From assembly GCA_016748015.1 (NCBI GenBank), contig JAAOMT010000303.1, forward strand, positions 686,257 to 750,256: a DNA stretch of 64,000 nt, given 5' to 3'. Below the pieces are notes generated by a model. The model saw only the letters and a program-made list of their open reading frames with translations. It was not told where the DNA came from and searched no databases. The position numbers and the translations under genes are program-made. This document shows positions 10,764 to 22,229 of the stretch, one piece after another. Source of the stretch: Geosiphon pyriformis (lineage: Eukaryota; Glomeromycota; Glomeromycetes; Archaeosporales; Geosiphonaceae). How positions within the stretch are numbered: position 1 is the first letter of the stretch; each line of letters begins with the position of its first letter.

Positions 10764-12538
10764 GTTAAAAAGTGTCAGTTTTTAAGTTTTCTGAGCAAAT
10801 CAAGCTAAAAAAAGATAAAAATACTTTGAAAGGTTCTATTAATTACAATAATTAAATATTTTGAATGTTTTTTTTTCATATAACTTACATTATTACACAA
10901 TTAAGCATAAAATATATAATAAAAATTTATATTATTAATTTTTTAATTTATTAATGTAAGTTATAAACACAAATTAAATTTTTTAATTTTGTTATTATTA
11001 AACTTATAAAAAATCAAAAATACATAATTATTTAATTAATAATTTATATATATAACAAATTCAATTAATTGAATTAAAATAATATACTTAAATATTTAAA
11101 CCAAAAAAAAAGATAACTTTACAATTTAAAACTAAATAAATAAAATTTTGATATTTATAATAAATAAAATATTATACTCTTTTTTTTATCTTAATTTTAT
11201 AATCACCACTAAAACAAAGAATAAAAAATTACTTTCTTTATAATAATTAATAAAGTTTTAACAAAAAAAAATTTTTTTGTAAAATATTCTAATAATATTT
11301 TTTTAAATATTAATAATAAAAAGCTATTTTTAACAATTTTTAAAACATTTTTTTTATTTTTAATTAGTAGTTTTTTTCTAATTAAAGTTTTTTCTAAAAA
11401 ATACTAAGTTTAATTTTAGTGGTAATTTTTTTTTTTAAGAACCTTAAAAAAAAATTGTGTAAAATTTTTTTAAAGAGTTAATTTTTTGAATAAGAAGTTT
11501 TTTGTATTTTGTTTTTTTTTGCTATTTTATTTTACAATTTTCTAAAACATAAATCTTTTTGTTATTGCTTTAATAAGTACTACTATAAGTATTATGTTCA
11601 AAAAAAAATTAATTAAAGATGTTGTTTTAAGCTTTATAAATAGGAATCTGATGTAAAAACCCAAAATATTTATTAACAAAATTAAATACTTAGATAATAA
11701 AACAAATTTGAAGTTCAAAATACTTTTATAAAATATCAGTTAATTTAAAAATATAAATATTATTTCTGATAATATAAAAAAAAGCTTAGCAATATACAAT
11801 ATTAGTTATAATACTAATAGTAAAAGTAAAAAATCTTTAAATTTTCATACTAATATCCCAAAAACAAAGCAGTTTAACTCTAAAAAACAACAGCTTTCTT
11901 TTTTAGCTTATGTAATTTTGGCTTTAATAATGATAATATATATTTTTTTTCTTCTTTAAACATTTTTTGAAAAAAATAAATTAATTTTAAAATTATTAAA
12001 ATTCAGATAATAGTTTTTATGAAAAAATTTTTTGCTTTGAACATCAATTTTTCAATAGTTAAAAGTAAATTAGTAATAACCAAAGTACAAAATATTAAAA
12101 AAAATTTTAAAAGTAAATAGTTTCGGAAAAATTATTACTTTTTTAAAATTAAAAAAAATTATATAATTTATATTTATATTTGAAAAAAATTTAAAACAAG
12201 CAGTTTAATTGGCTTTAAGAATAAAATTGTAGTAAAAATCAATATTAAAAAACAAAAAATCTTTTTAAATTAAACTGTAATTATTAAAAAAAAATTATAA
12301 ATATATTGAAGAAAAAAATTATTTTAGTTTTATTTAAATATAAATAAATTTTATTTATTTGATTACAGCTTATTGATTATAATAAAAAACTATGATAAAA
12401 TTTCCAAAATAAATTAAGTTAATAATTTGTTAAAAATAATCTGTATTAATTAAAAAAAAATTAATATATATAATTAAAACTATTTTAAACCAAATTATTT
12501 GAACTTTTAAGAATTAATTCAGAGCAATTTTATTTATA
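10764..12538. other. AT-rich region, no gene recognised
   Basis: The first 100 bases are presumably the HbrB promoter and 5' UTR. Beyond about 10860 the sequence is nearly all A/T, with homopolymer runs and no CG. No long ORF, LTR end or alignable repeat was found. It is probably a repeat decayed beyond recognition. Confidence 0.45.
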
Positions 12539-12542
12539 CTGT

Positions 12543-13494
12543 TGTTACCAGTAGAATTTTAGTTATTAATTAACATGAAATTATTCTTATAATTTTTATT
12601 ATTAATTAGTATATATTATTATCATTTCAATTATTACTTATTAATTAATCAAATTATCAAATATTATTATTCAATTAATAATTTAATTTGTACCATAGAA
12701 ATTAAAATAATCAAATTATACAATACTCTAAACCATTTAATATTCTAAAATTTGCCGAATTTGGTGGAAATTGGCCGAAATAATCAATAGTTTGTAGAAA
12801 TAACTTGTAGTTTACTGAAATATATCTTTAATTTGCCAAAATTATAGCAAAAAGAAAAGTGCAAGTTCAAAGACTAGTATCATAGCAAGTTGTATAAAAA
12901 AAAAATTTCTCTTTAAAAAAAAATATCTTACTTTAGATATCTTAATTAGAATAAATCATATTTTATACACCTTTATAAAATCAAATAAAAATTAAATATT
13001 TGAAAACCAAATCCTTAATTATTATACTTAAAATTCATAAAAACTCAACTAACATTTTGAAATTAATTAACTACCAATTTCAATAATCTGTTAGTAACTC
13101 CAAACTTGGATAAAAAACGTTTCCTTAACAAAATTCTATTTTTTTTATATTTTTTTTATATTTTTTTTTATTTTCTTATTATAATTATTAGAGTAGCTTA
13201 CAGATAAAATTCTTGTAAAAGAGTTGATTTTCACAACAAAATAACTACACATTTTTAGTGAGTTTCTAGATAAGCAATTTCTGGGAAAGAGTTGACATTT
13301 ATTACAATATAACTACACAAAGTAATTGGCATAGAATCAGCCATTCTACTTATGAGCCCAGCAGTTCAAATTATAAGAGATAATTTAAAGATAAATTCAG
13401 TTATTGGAGGTTTAACTACTTCCAAAAAATGTGAATTCACAACAAACAGATATTAACAACATTTAAAAAAAGAGACCAAAAATCTTTAATAATA
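12543..13494 (+). repeat. Solo LTR, type 2
   Basis: It starts TGTTACCAGTAGAATTTTAG and ends CTTTAATAATA, 952 bp. It is flanked by a perfect 4-bp duplication CTGT (12539-12542 and 13495-13498). It aligns with the LTRs at 629-1580, 14983-15955 and those of E5. It is inserted antisense in the 3' tail of the minus-strand LINE. Confidence 0.85.
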
Positions 13495-13498
13495 CTGT

Positions 13499-14978
13499 TT
13501 ATAAAAACAATAACTTAAAAAAAAATTGTAAAACTTATAAAAATCAAAATTTATACCATAGGTTTTTGCAATTTTGAGTAAACTAACTATGTTATCAAAA
13601 AGCAAAAAAGGCAAATTGTAAACCACCAAAAACACTAAATTATTACATGTAATTAAGCTTTTTTTTTATGATTGCCTTATATTTGAATCTTATCAACTAT
13701 ACTTTAACATAATAAGTCATTCTTAAGCTTTGCATAAAGTCAATGATCTTTTTACTTACAGTCTTAATACTATCAAAAACAAATACAGTCTTTAAAAACC
13801 ACTCCCTAAACACAAAGTTCTTATACAAACAGTATAAACAATATTATTAAATACACACAAAAAAAGCATTTCTAAGACAAAAAATAATGTTATGCCCAAA
13901 CTTAATAAAGAATTTCATCAAATTAAATATGAACCAATTAACTCTCTACAAGTAACAAAATTTATTTTATATGTAAAAAAGTAGTTAGAAAACTCTATCT
14001 TCCTAGAATAAAGACACAATACACTAAGATATTACTTATTATACAGGCATTTACAAATAGCAATAGGTAACTGACAATACAAAGCTTTCATAAAAGTAAG
14101 TTTGCTTATAAAGTCAGATGTTATATATAAGTTAAAATACCAAATTAACAATATTCAAATCTAATTTATATCTTTAATTATGTTTTTATTAATGATACCA
14201 AACTTAGACCCAACTTTTCAGTAAGCATAACAAATAGCTCTAAAAACATCTTAAGTAAAATAATGAATATTTCTAAATACAGCTTTTTCATTTACTTTAA
14301 TATATCTTTTATTAATAAAAATAAAGAGCACCAAACTTAAATGTAATATTATATCAGCTAATTTATTAGTATGCTTATTATCTAAGATACCTAAATGGCT
14401 TTTAATCTTAGCTTAAACAATGCTTAAATTCTTATATCAAATAGATTTTATAATACAATGTCTCTTGAGTTAACAATAATTGTAAAAATCAAGTAAAACT
14501 AGATTTAATTCTATGTTACAGATGTTTAAAGCAGTTTGACTGTTCAAATGTACTATTATAGCATTAGAAACAAAAACATACTCCAAAACCAAAATGATTG
14601 TTTACAATTTCACTAAAATAAAAAAAATCAAACTATCAATCTCAATCTTTATACTTAGATTTAAGTTAGCAAAATATACAGTCATATTACTTTTTATGAT
14701 TTGTAAGCCCAAATTCTTTAAAGATCTGTCTGTATAAACATTAACAATATTTAACTTGGTATTGGAAAAATGATGTTTTACTGTTGAAAAACCACTAAAA
14801 CCAAGAACACTCAAGAGTTAAAAATTACCAATTGGCAGCTAATTAACAAGATAAGAAATAATATTAACCAAATAATTGCATGCCAATTTGAACCAAACAA
14901 AAACAGGCCCTTAGAATCAAGTTTTTTTTAATAACAAAAATTCATTCAGCTAAAAACTAACTTTTTTTTATCATATAG
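13499..14978 (-). pseudogene. LINE RNase H and C-terminal region
   Basis: The open frame at 14602-14814 reads VNVYTDRSLKNLGLQ, the opening Asp strand of an RNase H domain (YTDGS in active enzymes, here Gly to Arg). It continues to VYFANLNLS and a TEL-like helix that appears as VKL. Further downstream (13.94-14.04 kb) is the zinc-ribbon-like tail that matches 3220-3405. Several stops show it is dead. Confidence 0.55.
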
Positions 14979-14982
14979 CTGT

Positions 14983-15955
14983 TGTTACCAATAGAATTTA
15001 ACTAGTAATTAGCATGAAATTACCCTCATAATTCCTATTATTAATTAGCATACATTATTATTATTTTGATTATTATTTATTATTTAATCAAATTATCAAA
15101 TATCATTACTCAATCAATAATCCGATTTGTACTCTAGAAATTAAGATAATCAAATTACACAATACCCTGAATCATTTAACATAGTCAAAATTCGCCGAAA
15201 TTAATAAAAATTGGCCGAAATAATCAATAGTTCAGTGAAATAACTTGTAGTTCACCAAAATATATCTTTAGTTCACTTAAATTATAGCAAAGAGAAAAGT
15301 ACAAGTTCAAAGACTAGTACTACAACAAATTGTATAAAAGAAGAGCTTTTCTCTTTAAAAAAATATATCTTCTCATAATATCTTACTATAGTATCTTATT
15401 TTAGATATCTTAATTAGAACAAATTATCTTTTATATATCTTAAATAAAAATTAAATATTTGAAAACCAAATCCTTCAAATTATTATATTTAAAATTCCCT
15501 CAAACACAATTAATGTTTTGAAATTGATTAGCTACCAATTTCAATAATCTGTTAGTGACTCCAGGCCTGAATAAAAAACGTTTCCCTTGATAAAATCCCA
15601 TTTCTTTTACATTTTTTTTATTTTTCTTTTATTTTCTTATTATAATCATTAGGGTAGCCTACAGACGAGATTTCTGTAGAAGAGTTGACTTTCACAGCAA
15701 AGTAACTACACATTTTTAGTGAGCTTTCAGATGAGCAATTCCTGGGAAAAAGTTGACGTTTACTACAACATAACTACATAAAGTAACTGGGAAGGAATTG
15801 GCCATTCCATTTATAAGCCCAGCAGTTTAAATTATAGGAGATAATTTGAAAATAAATTCAGTTATTAGAGGTCCAACTACTTCCTAGAAACATGAATTCA
15901 CAGCAAATCAACATTAACAACATTCAAGAAAAAAGACCAAAAACCTCCAGTAATA
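14983..15955 (+). repeat. Solo LTR, type 2
   Basis: It starts TGTTACCAATAGAATTTAAC and ends CCTCCAGTAATA, 973 bp. A perfect 4-bp duplication CTGT flanks it (14979-14982 and 15956-15959). Removing the LTR and one CTGT restores the LINE reading IIFVKQ-LYDKKKLVFS on the minus strand, which confirms both boundaries. Confidence 0.9.
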
Positions 15956-17026
15956 CTGTTTAACAAAGATAATACCAAACTTTTTAAGTAAGCAAAAGAC
16001 ATTATAAAAAACTAAACTTTTCAGAACAGATAACATTAGAGTATTACCAGAAAAATAAAATACATAAAGTAAATTGTTTATAAAAAAAACACCACAATTC
16101 ACAAAAATTTTAACCACACCAACCAAAAATTATTAATTAACTTTTAATTTTATAAAATACTATAGAAAATAACTAAAAAACCAACTCAATATCTGCAAAT
16201 CTAAAAACCTATAATTGAATAGCTAATTGAAAATACTGCTAAAATTTGCAAAACATAATACAAATATTATTTTATTTTCTGTCTGTACTTGTTTAAATGT
16301 TTTTAAGTCATATAGAAATAAATGGTAAAGAGCTTTATTGAGAAAATTTCTTAACAATCCAGTTTTTGTTTTTAAACTTTTCTTAATTAATATATTCTAT
16401 TTGTTACACATACTTTTAGAAACAAAACTAAATTGAGTTCTATAACTAATTATAAGTTGCAGTACAGCTGAAACTAAATAAAAAAACTGTTTATTCAAGA
16501 TAGTCTTTTTTAATATTATATTGGCAAAAAACTTTATATTTGAATGAATTTTTGCCAAGCTAGATTTAAACAAACTTTTAGATGATAAAAAAATACTTTG
16601 ATATTTATAAGACTTTTTTTTTTATGTAACAGATATTGGTTAGCCACTTATTAATAATAAACTATTCTTAATATTCTAATTGATATATATAACTACTGTT
16701 TTTTTGTTATTAATTGAAATGTCATTAATATTCAAAATATGTTGAATAGCAGTATGACTATTTTTTATCCAGATTTTGTTATCAATAAAAGCACCAGCTA
16801 CTAAATAAAAAGTTAAACCAGCTTGACTTTTAACTCTGTCAGTTTTAATATAGTAATCATATATATCTTCATGCTTTTTTATTTCACATAAAAGAAGATC
16901 ATAAAAAATTTTCTATAGCAGGAGAAAAAAAATTTTATCTTAGTTCAAATCATTATGTACTTAATATTCTTTAGTAAGCCCATAATTTATAATAACATAG
17001 TTATATTTATTTATATAGATATTGCC
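15956..17026 (-). pseudogene. LINE reverse-transcriptase and linker remnant
   Basis: On the minus strand from about 16860, fragments read TELKVKLV, then an IWIKNSHTAIQHIL-like stretch just after the expected catalytic box. There follow INDISINNKKTVV, SLAKIHSN, YLVSAVLQLVISYRTQFSFV and finally FGIIFVKQ. These are LINE reverse-transcriptase palm-to-thumb features. The catalytic Asp pair reads as degenerate. Frames change several times and stops are common. Confidence 0.5.
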
Positions 17027-17690
17027 AAAAAACTACTGATTTTTATAGTAATTCTGTATAAACAATTTTTATAAGCTATTAAAAAGTAGTTGAAGCATTA
17101 GTTAAGCCAAATAACATAACATTAAATTCAAAGTTCTTTTCTCTGGTTGTGAATATAGTTTTTTCTTTATTCTCTGGTTTTATGGCTATTTGTCAATAAC
17201 CACTGTTTAGATTTAATATTGAAAATCATTTTTTTTCTCTATATATATTGAATAATTCTTGAATCTGTAAAATTAGATAGCTGTTTCTTTAAGTAATACT
17301 GTTAAGCTTTCTGTAATCTACACAAAAACAGATTTTCTCATTTTTCTTCTGGATTAGTACTATTGGTAATAATCATAGACTCATAAATGGTTGAATTAAC
17401 TCATTGTCTAACATTTTGTTAATTTTTTGTTTGATGATCTCATAGTTTGGTAATAGTATTCTGTATATTTGTTGTTTTATTGGCATTGTATTTTCAGTTT
17501 TAATTTGGTGTTGAATAATATTAGTTTTACCAAATTCATTTTTACTGACAAATACATTGGTGAAATTATTAAGTAGTATTTTGAATTGCATATATTGAAG
17601 TGGGTCTAAATTTTTCAAGTTCATTTGTTCTAGTTGTTTTGGTTAAAGCAAATAACATTTTTTTATTTATAAATTGTTTGTGATGTAATA
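17027..17690 (-). pseudogene. E2 reverse-transcriptase N-terminal part
   Basis: The 17373-17624 open frame reads MNLKNLDPLQYMQFKILLNN and later IKTENTMPIKQQIYRI and MLDNELIQPFMSL. This is the Gypsy region leading into the first reverse-transcriptase motifs. Between 17050 and 17350 a degenerate form of the middle of the enzyme continues. The catalytic YxDD box is absent because the element is cut off at about 17027. Confidence 0.65.
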
Positions 17691-18434
17691 TCCACATATC
17701 TGAACAGTTGTGGAAAATATGGAATGGTGTTTGGTAGTTGGTTTTCAACTTCAATGCTTAAGTATTTAATAGTAGTTTCACTTGGTATTTTAATGTTTTT
17801 AGTTGTATTATAGATGAAAATTTTGATGTGTTTATAGTTTTTGGCTAGTATATAGAAATTGGTGATTTTAATCTTCTCTGATTCATAAATAGTTGGTTTC
17901 ACTTCAAAAATCTAAGACTGGTTTTTTACTTTTTTTTTATTACTAATATATATTGGTTATATGGTAGAATAAAAATTAATTGATTGGTGAAAATAATTTC
18001 TCTCTTATTAATTGGTTCTTTTTCTGCCATATTAATTGGTATGTTTATTCTATTTATTAATTTGAATTTATTTTTTTCTTTGGCTATAATTCCTAATTTT
18101 TCTCTTTTTTTCACTAATACTAACTGAACTATTTTGACCAAAAACAAAAATATGGCCTGTACTATTTTTTTATTTGGTTTAATTGTGTATTCTTTTTTCA
18201 AATTATTTTGTAGTATTGTAATAATATTTTCTATATATCTTGTATCAATTATTTCTCCTTTGATATTAATCCCTTTTTTCACTAAATTAGATCTAGATAC
18301 TAATTGAATTATTGTTGTTGCTGGAATTTTCAATACTATTTTTAGATCTATACTAGTACATAAATATAATTTTAATTTGATGGCAGTTTTCTCTGAGTAT
18401 CTAAGATCAAATTTTGTATTAGTATTATGCATGC
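17690..18434 (-). pseudogene. E2 dUTPase and following domain
   Basis: The minus-strand frame at 17926-18434 contains NTKFDLRY (motif 1, AGFDL in E1), SRSNLVKKGI (motif 2), GEIIDTRYIENI (motif 3), KPNKKIVQAIF (motif 4) and a degenerate motif 5. It is a trimeric-type dUTPase inserted in pol before the reverse transcriptase. The second beta-rich domain follows at 17690-17925. E1 jumped in just before motif 1, at 18434. Confidence 0.75.
18431..18434. repeat. Target-site duplication of E1, left copy (ATGC)
   Basis: ATGC directly precedes the E1 5' LTR and recurs at 28429-28432 right after the 3' LTR. Removing E1 and one ATGC rebuilds ATTATGCATGCATTCTGGC, which matches ATTATGTATGCATTTTGGC in E3 near 45110-45130. 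Confidence 0.9.
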
Positions 18435-19138
18435 TGTTACTCATAGAAATATAGAAAATATATATTAGCATAGTTATTAGCCAATCAGAAATAGATGTAG
18501 TAAATGTGGAATTCCAAGATTCCTCTTAGGAATTGCAGAATTTCCCTTAAAGGAATTGCAGAATTCCAGGAATTTCAGGATTTCTGTTGTAAAGAATGGA
18601 AGAATTGAGGAATTTCAATTATGTATATATAGCAGTAATATTAGAAGCTGAAAGAGACAGACCTCCCAGTTTAGATTTCATCTAGACAACCTTCTAAACA
18701 CAATAAATAACTATTTGGTATTTCAAACCTAATTCCACTATTAACACTTTATGTTGATAGTAATTGATACTTAAATATACTGAAACAATAGCTCTTGATC
18801 ACGGCTATTGACAGGATACTAACTTGCAAAACCACCTTGGCTTATTTATTAAGAATTGCCTGGTAAAAGACCCCTGCAAGAGGATAGAACATGTACAGAG
18901 ATACAGAATACTTACCAGAGGATTGCTGGCCATTATGCCAAGAAAAAAATTGACAGAATTGCAATTCTGGGAAGCTATGGATAAAACAACTATTGAATCT
19001 CTGTCCATTATACAAAGAACTCAAACTGAAATCTTCAGATACAAAACCTTCAGATTATTAACATCAACACGAATAACTTTTAGCACCAAGTTACAGGTTT
19101 GTTATTTGATTTGAGACCCCAAAAAATTACTCGTAACA
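18435..19138 (+). repeat. E1 5' LTR (704 bp)
   Basis: Bounded by TGTTAC and GTAACA. It aligns with the 3' LTR but is 143 bp shorter. It lacks part of the U3 GGAATTCC-like repeat block and the T-rich tract found at 28045-28140 in the 3' LTR. U3 short repeats lie at 18510-18600. Confidence 0.92.
18624..18632 (+). promoter_or_regulatory. Probable TATA box in E1 5' LTR
   Basis: TATATATAG follows the U3 repeats and is conserved at the same place in the other type 1 LTRs of the window (for example TATATATAG near 27825). It probably sets the start of the R region. This is inferred from position and conservation only. Confidence 0.5.
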
Positions 19139-19140
19139 TT

Positions 19141-19157
19141 TGGTGCTTTCTGTGAGG
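19141..19157 (+). other. E1 primer-binding site
   Basis: TGGTGCTTTCTGTGAGG starts two bases after the 5' LTR, beginning with TGG as needed to pair with a tRNA 3' CCA. The same TTTGGTGCT start is seen, with mutations, after the 5' LTRs of E2, E3 and E5. I could not assign the tRNA. Confidence 0.75.
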
Positions 19158-21440
19158 TATAATCCTACAGAGAACCAGCACCAACACAAATCTAAAAGTA
19201 GCAGAATCAGAAAACATAGGAGCAAACCATCTAGGATTTGCAAAATCCTTATTTCAACACTACTGTCAACATTTGGGATTAAATCACAACCACATATCAG
19301 CAGAATCAGCTTTCAATTTTTACATCAACAAAAAAATTGCCTATCTGTTAGGAACACCAGTAAATATCAAATTGGCAAGAGAAGCCTTTTACAGTGAATT
19401 AATTCAAAATACCAACCTGTCAACAAATCACAATTTCATTTCCATTATCATGGAAATCAACAAAAAAATTGAACACCACACACAGCAAAGATACCTTATT
19501 ACTTACGCGAACAAAGGCAAAGGAAAACTGCAAACACCAGCAGTAACACCCAAAAGAATACAACCACCTACTTGGAAGAAAGCAAGAGTTGAGTCCCCAA
19601 CTAATCCATCATACTACTATACACCCGGAAGTGCCATTAATATTATATCTACTGGCACATCCACATCAAATGTGACAACAGCCTTTAGAAGATTTTCCTT
19701 CCAAAGTAAACAGAGAAAAGAGGAGTTATTAGGACCATATGGCATGTATTTTGAAGGATTTAAATTGCAATTGCCAATACCATTAGGACTTTAATTACTA
19801 CCACTACCACCAGATTTCAGCACTATTACTTTATGGAAATTGTCTGAAGAAGAGAAACAAGAAGAAGAGGAAGAAGAATCTGAGGATTAAGAGTTCACTT
19901 ACCAAAACCCAATCCCTGAAAACCCGGAATTTGAAACCCCAAACAATCAAACTCTGAGAAATCCAAATCAAGAAAACCCCAAAATCAAAACTTTGAATAT
20001 TAGAACACTGCTAAATCAAGACAATCAAAACCCCAAAGTAATTAATTAATACTTACCTCCAGTTATTGTCATTGATCAACCACCCATTGAACCAATTGGC
20101 CAGCCCATCCAACCACAGAACCAACAAAATCAACAACTGCCATCAATACCACCTCAACAACAACAACAACTTCCACCACCACAGCAACAACAAATGGCTT
20201 ATGCACCCATCGCAAAACTTGACAAATTCAATGGTAAAGAAGATGATGCCCAAGTCTGGTTAAATAACGTAGTCAAAGCCATTACAGCCAATAATTGGAA
20301 TGATGCTAGAGCAATGCAAGTGATCTCTTACTTTCTCCAGAATACCACTGATGTATGGTATCAAAGTCTCGCTGTTAAACTCCAAAATTTTAATGGATTC
20401 AAAACTGAATTCTTGTGGTACTTTAGCAACAATAATAGTATCAACAAATTAGCCAACACCTTTACAACTATTAGACAAGGAGACACTAAAGCAATCACTA
20501 CCTACTTGGGATGCTTCCATAGAAATCTACACCAAATACAAGCCATCCAAGCTGACTATTTTACAGCACCACAGATTTTAAATCAATTTATTAGAGAATT
20601 GCACAGTAGCATCCTACAACAAGTACATTCAATGCACCCAGTAGACCTTCCAACCACAGTCACATATGCCAGAGATTTTGAAGCAGCTGAACTAGAAGCT
20701 AATCACACTCAAGCTGTAAATGTAACAATGAATAGATCATCTGAATTGGATTCCAAATTGAAGCAATTCAGTGATTCAATTAATCAGAAATTAGAGGGAT
20801 ACTTAGTTAACAATCACACGATTTATCAACCTCTTCAATGGCATAACAATCAAAGAAATGCGAATCGTTTTCAAAATCAGTCATGTCTATCGTCATCATC
20901 CAATCAGTTGTGGCAGCCAGAGACGTGTGTCTGTTACAACTGTGGTAAACAAGGGCACATCAGAGCCAACTGCCATACTTATAGTAATCTATAATTGGAA
21001 AATAAATATAGAAATCCTGATTGCTGGTTCCAGACTCTGAATTATCATCTGAATCAAGACCAATACCAATCTACTTACCTGTTTATGACGCATTAACCAA
21101 TTTATCAACTGCCAGTCTATCAAACTCCAGTTTATCAACCACTGCCACAAGCAATTTATCAGGTGCAGCCACAAATAATATATCAACCACAGCCACCAGC
21201 AATCTATCAAACACCTACCATTCAAACAACATCAGCAAACCCAGCTCAAATGACATTAGGGAACCCAAGATTGAGGATCACCCAAAACTGGAAATCAGCA
21301 ATGGTTGTACATTAACCAATTCCCAGCTCTTCCTACCAACAATCAGAATTTTGTCAGTGGAATTTGGGCACCAGTTCTACCCAAAACCCAAATTTTCAAC
21401 ACTATTTAAGTCTTCTAGTGACTTCAAAAGACACCACATC
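19156..21440 (+). pseudogene. E1 gag
   Basis: One frame runs from 19156 into the protease, interrupted by stops such as those near 19792 and 19890 and the TAA at 20992-20994. The N-terminal part contains GANHLGFAKSLFQHY and ESAFNFYINKKIAYLLG, a conserved capsid-region start also seen in E2. A Gln/Pro-rich linker (20080-20200) precedes KLDKFNGKEDDAQVWLNNV, the retrotransposon gag (capsid) domain, through about 20750. The nucleocapsid knuckle is at 20932-20973, followed by a Tyr-Gln-Pro-rich stretch at 21090-21220. The stops are at sites where Gln codons are expected, so the ancestral gag was continuous with pol. No in-frame ATG is seen near the start; the initiation codon may be mutated. Confidence 0.85.
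20932..20973 (+). other. CCHC zinc knuckle of E1 nucleocapsid
   Basis: Encodes CYNCGKQGHIRANC, an exact Cys-x2-Cys-x4-His-x4-Cys knuckle, which binds the element's RNA during particle assembly. It is intact in E1. The E3 and E5 counterparts (near 47.27 and 61.74 kb) are degenerate. Confidence 0.95.
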
Positions 21441-21852
21441 TAGCAATCAGGGAATCAAACAACAACAACCACTTATCAATAATATCCCACCTGCTACAAT
21501 TACTGAAAATGAATTTTTGGATGCCATCTTTCCATTTGAACTCAAGGAACCATCAGATATGCCATTATTCAGTAGAGCAGCCCTTGAAGAAAAACTGATC
21601 ATGGCCATGTACACTGATGCCAAGGTCAATGGCCATTCCATCAAATTAATCCTTGACAGTGGTTCAGCAGGCAGCATCATCATACAACAACTCATGAATC
21701 AATTAGATCGCCAAGTTGATTGCACTGCCAGTGCCAGAATTATCACCGCAGATGGAGCCACCAAAACCCCAATTGGCAAAATCAATGACTTTCCAATTGA
21801 AGTCAATGGCATTATAGTACTTATCAAAGTTCTGGTGATGGAAGCCACCTAA
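21441..21852 (+). pseudogene. E1 aspartic protease
   Basis: The frame, continuous with gag, includes KLILDSGSAGSIIIQQL. The active-site Asp-Ser-Gly is at 21655-21663. A beta-strand region ITADGATKTPIGKINDFPIEV and a hydrophobic strand IVLIKVLVM follow, as in retropepsins. Stops begin at 21850, where the conserved continuation ALVNNDWLSKTNAML still reads. In E3 the same site reads NSKLAD and in E4 DNKSID, so only E1 keeps the catalytic triplet. Confidence 0.85.
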
Positions 21853-22229
21853 TACTAAGCATTAGTTAATAATGACTGGCTATCCAAAACCAATGCCATG
21901 CTCAATTAGACAACTCAAGAACTAGTACTCAGCCAGAATGGTTAACACATGCAAGTACCAGCAATGTGTGGTCACTTCAAAGCTACCAACACCACAGTAC
22001 CACTAATTGACCTTGAAAAAAAAAAACCAAAACCTACTTAGAAAGCATATCAAGTCTCATGGGCTGACGAAGAACACAATGAGCTACCACCAATACTCTC
22101 ATGGGACAACAATGGCAAAGAAAAACAGAAGAGAACAGAACCTACTTAGAATACAGACCAAGTCTGGAACACCGACCACAACTTAGAAGAACCACCAATT
22201 TGGGAATGGGATAAGAGAGAAAAAGGGAA

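Larger units (their letters stand above)
12539..17026 (-). mobile_element. Decayed LINE, minus strand, with two nested solo LTRs
   Basis: Read on the minus strand from 17026 down, this gives LINE reverse-transcriptase sequence, the linker, an RNase H and the C-terminal tail, the same order as the plus-strand LINE at 1-3985. It is cut by two solo LTRs (14983-15955 and 12543-13494). At the right it stops abruptly at about 17027 against the broken end of Gypsy element E2. Stops are frequent and the sequence is strongly AT-biased. The true 3' end near or below 12542 could not be fixed. Confidence 0.6.

Noticed and set aside
12543-15955. The LTRs at 12543 and 14983 as the two ends of one element
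   Set aside because: The sequence between them is LINE on the opposite strand. Each LTR has its own CTGT duplication and no primer site or polypurine tract adjoins it.
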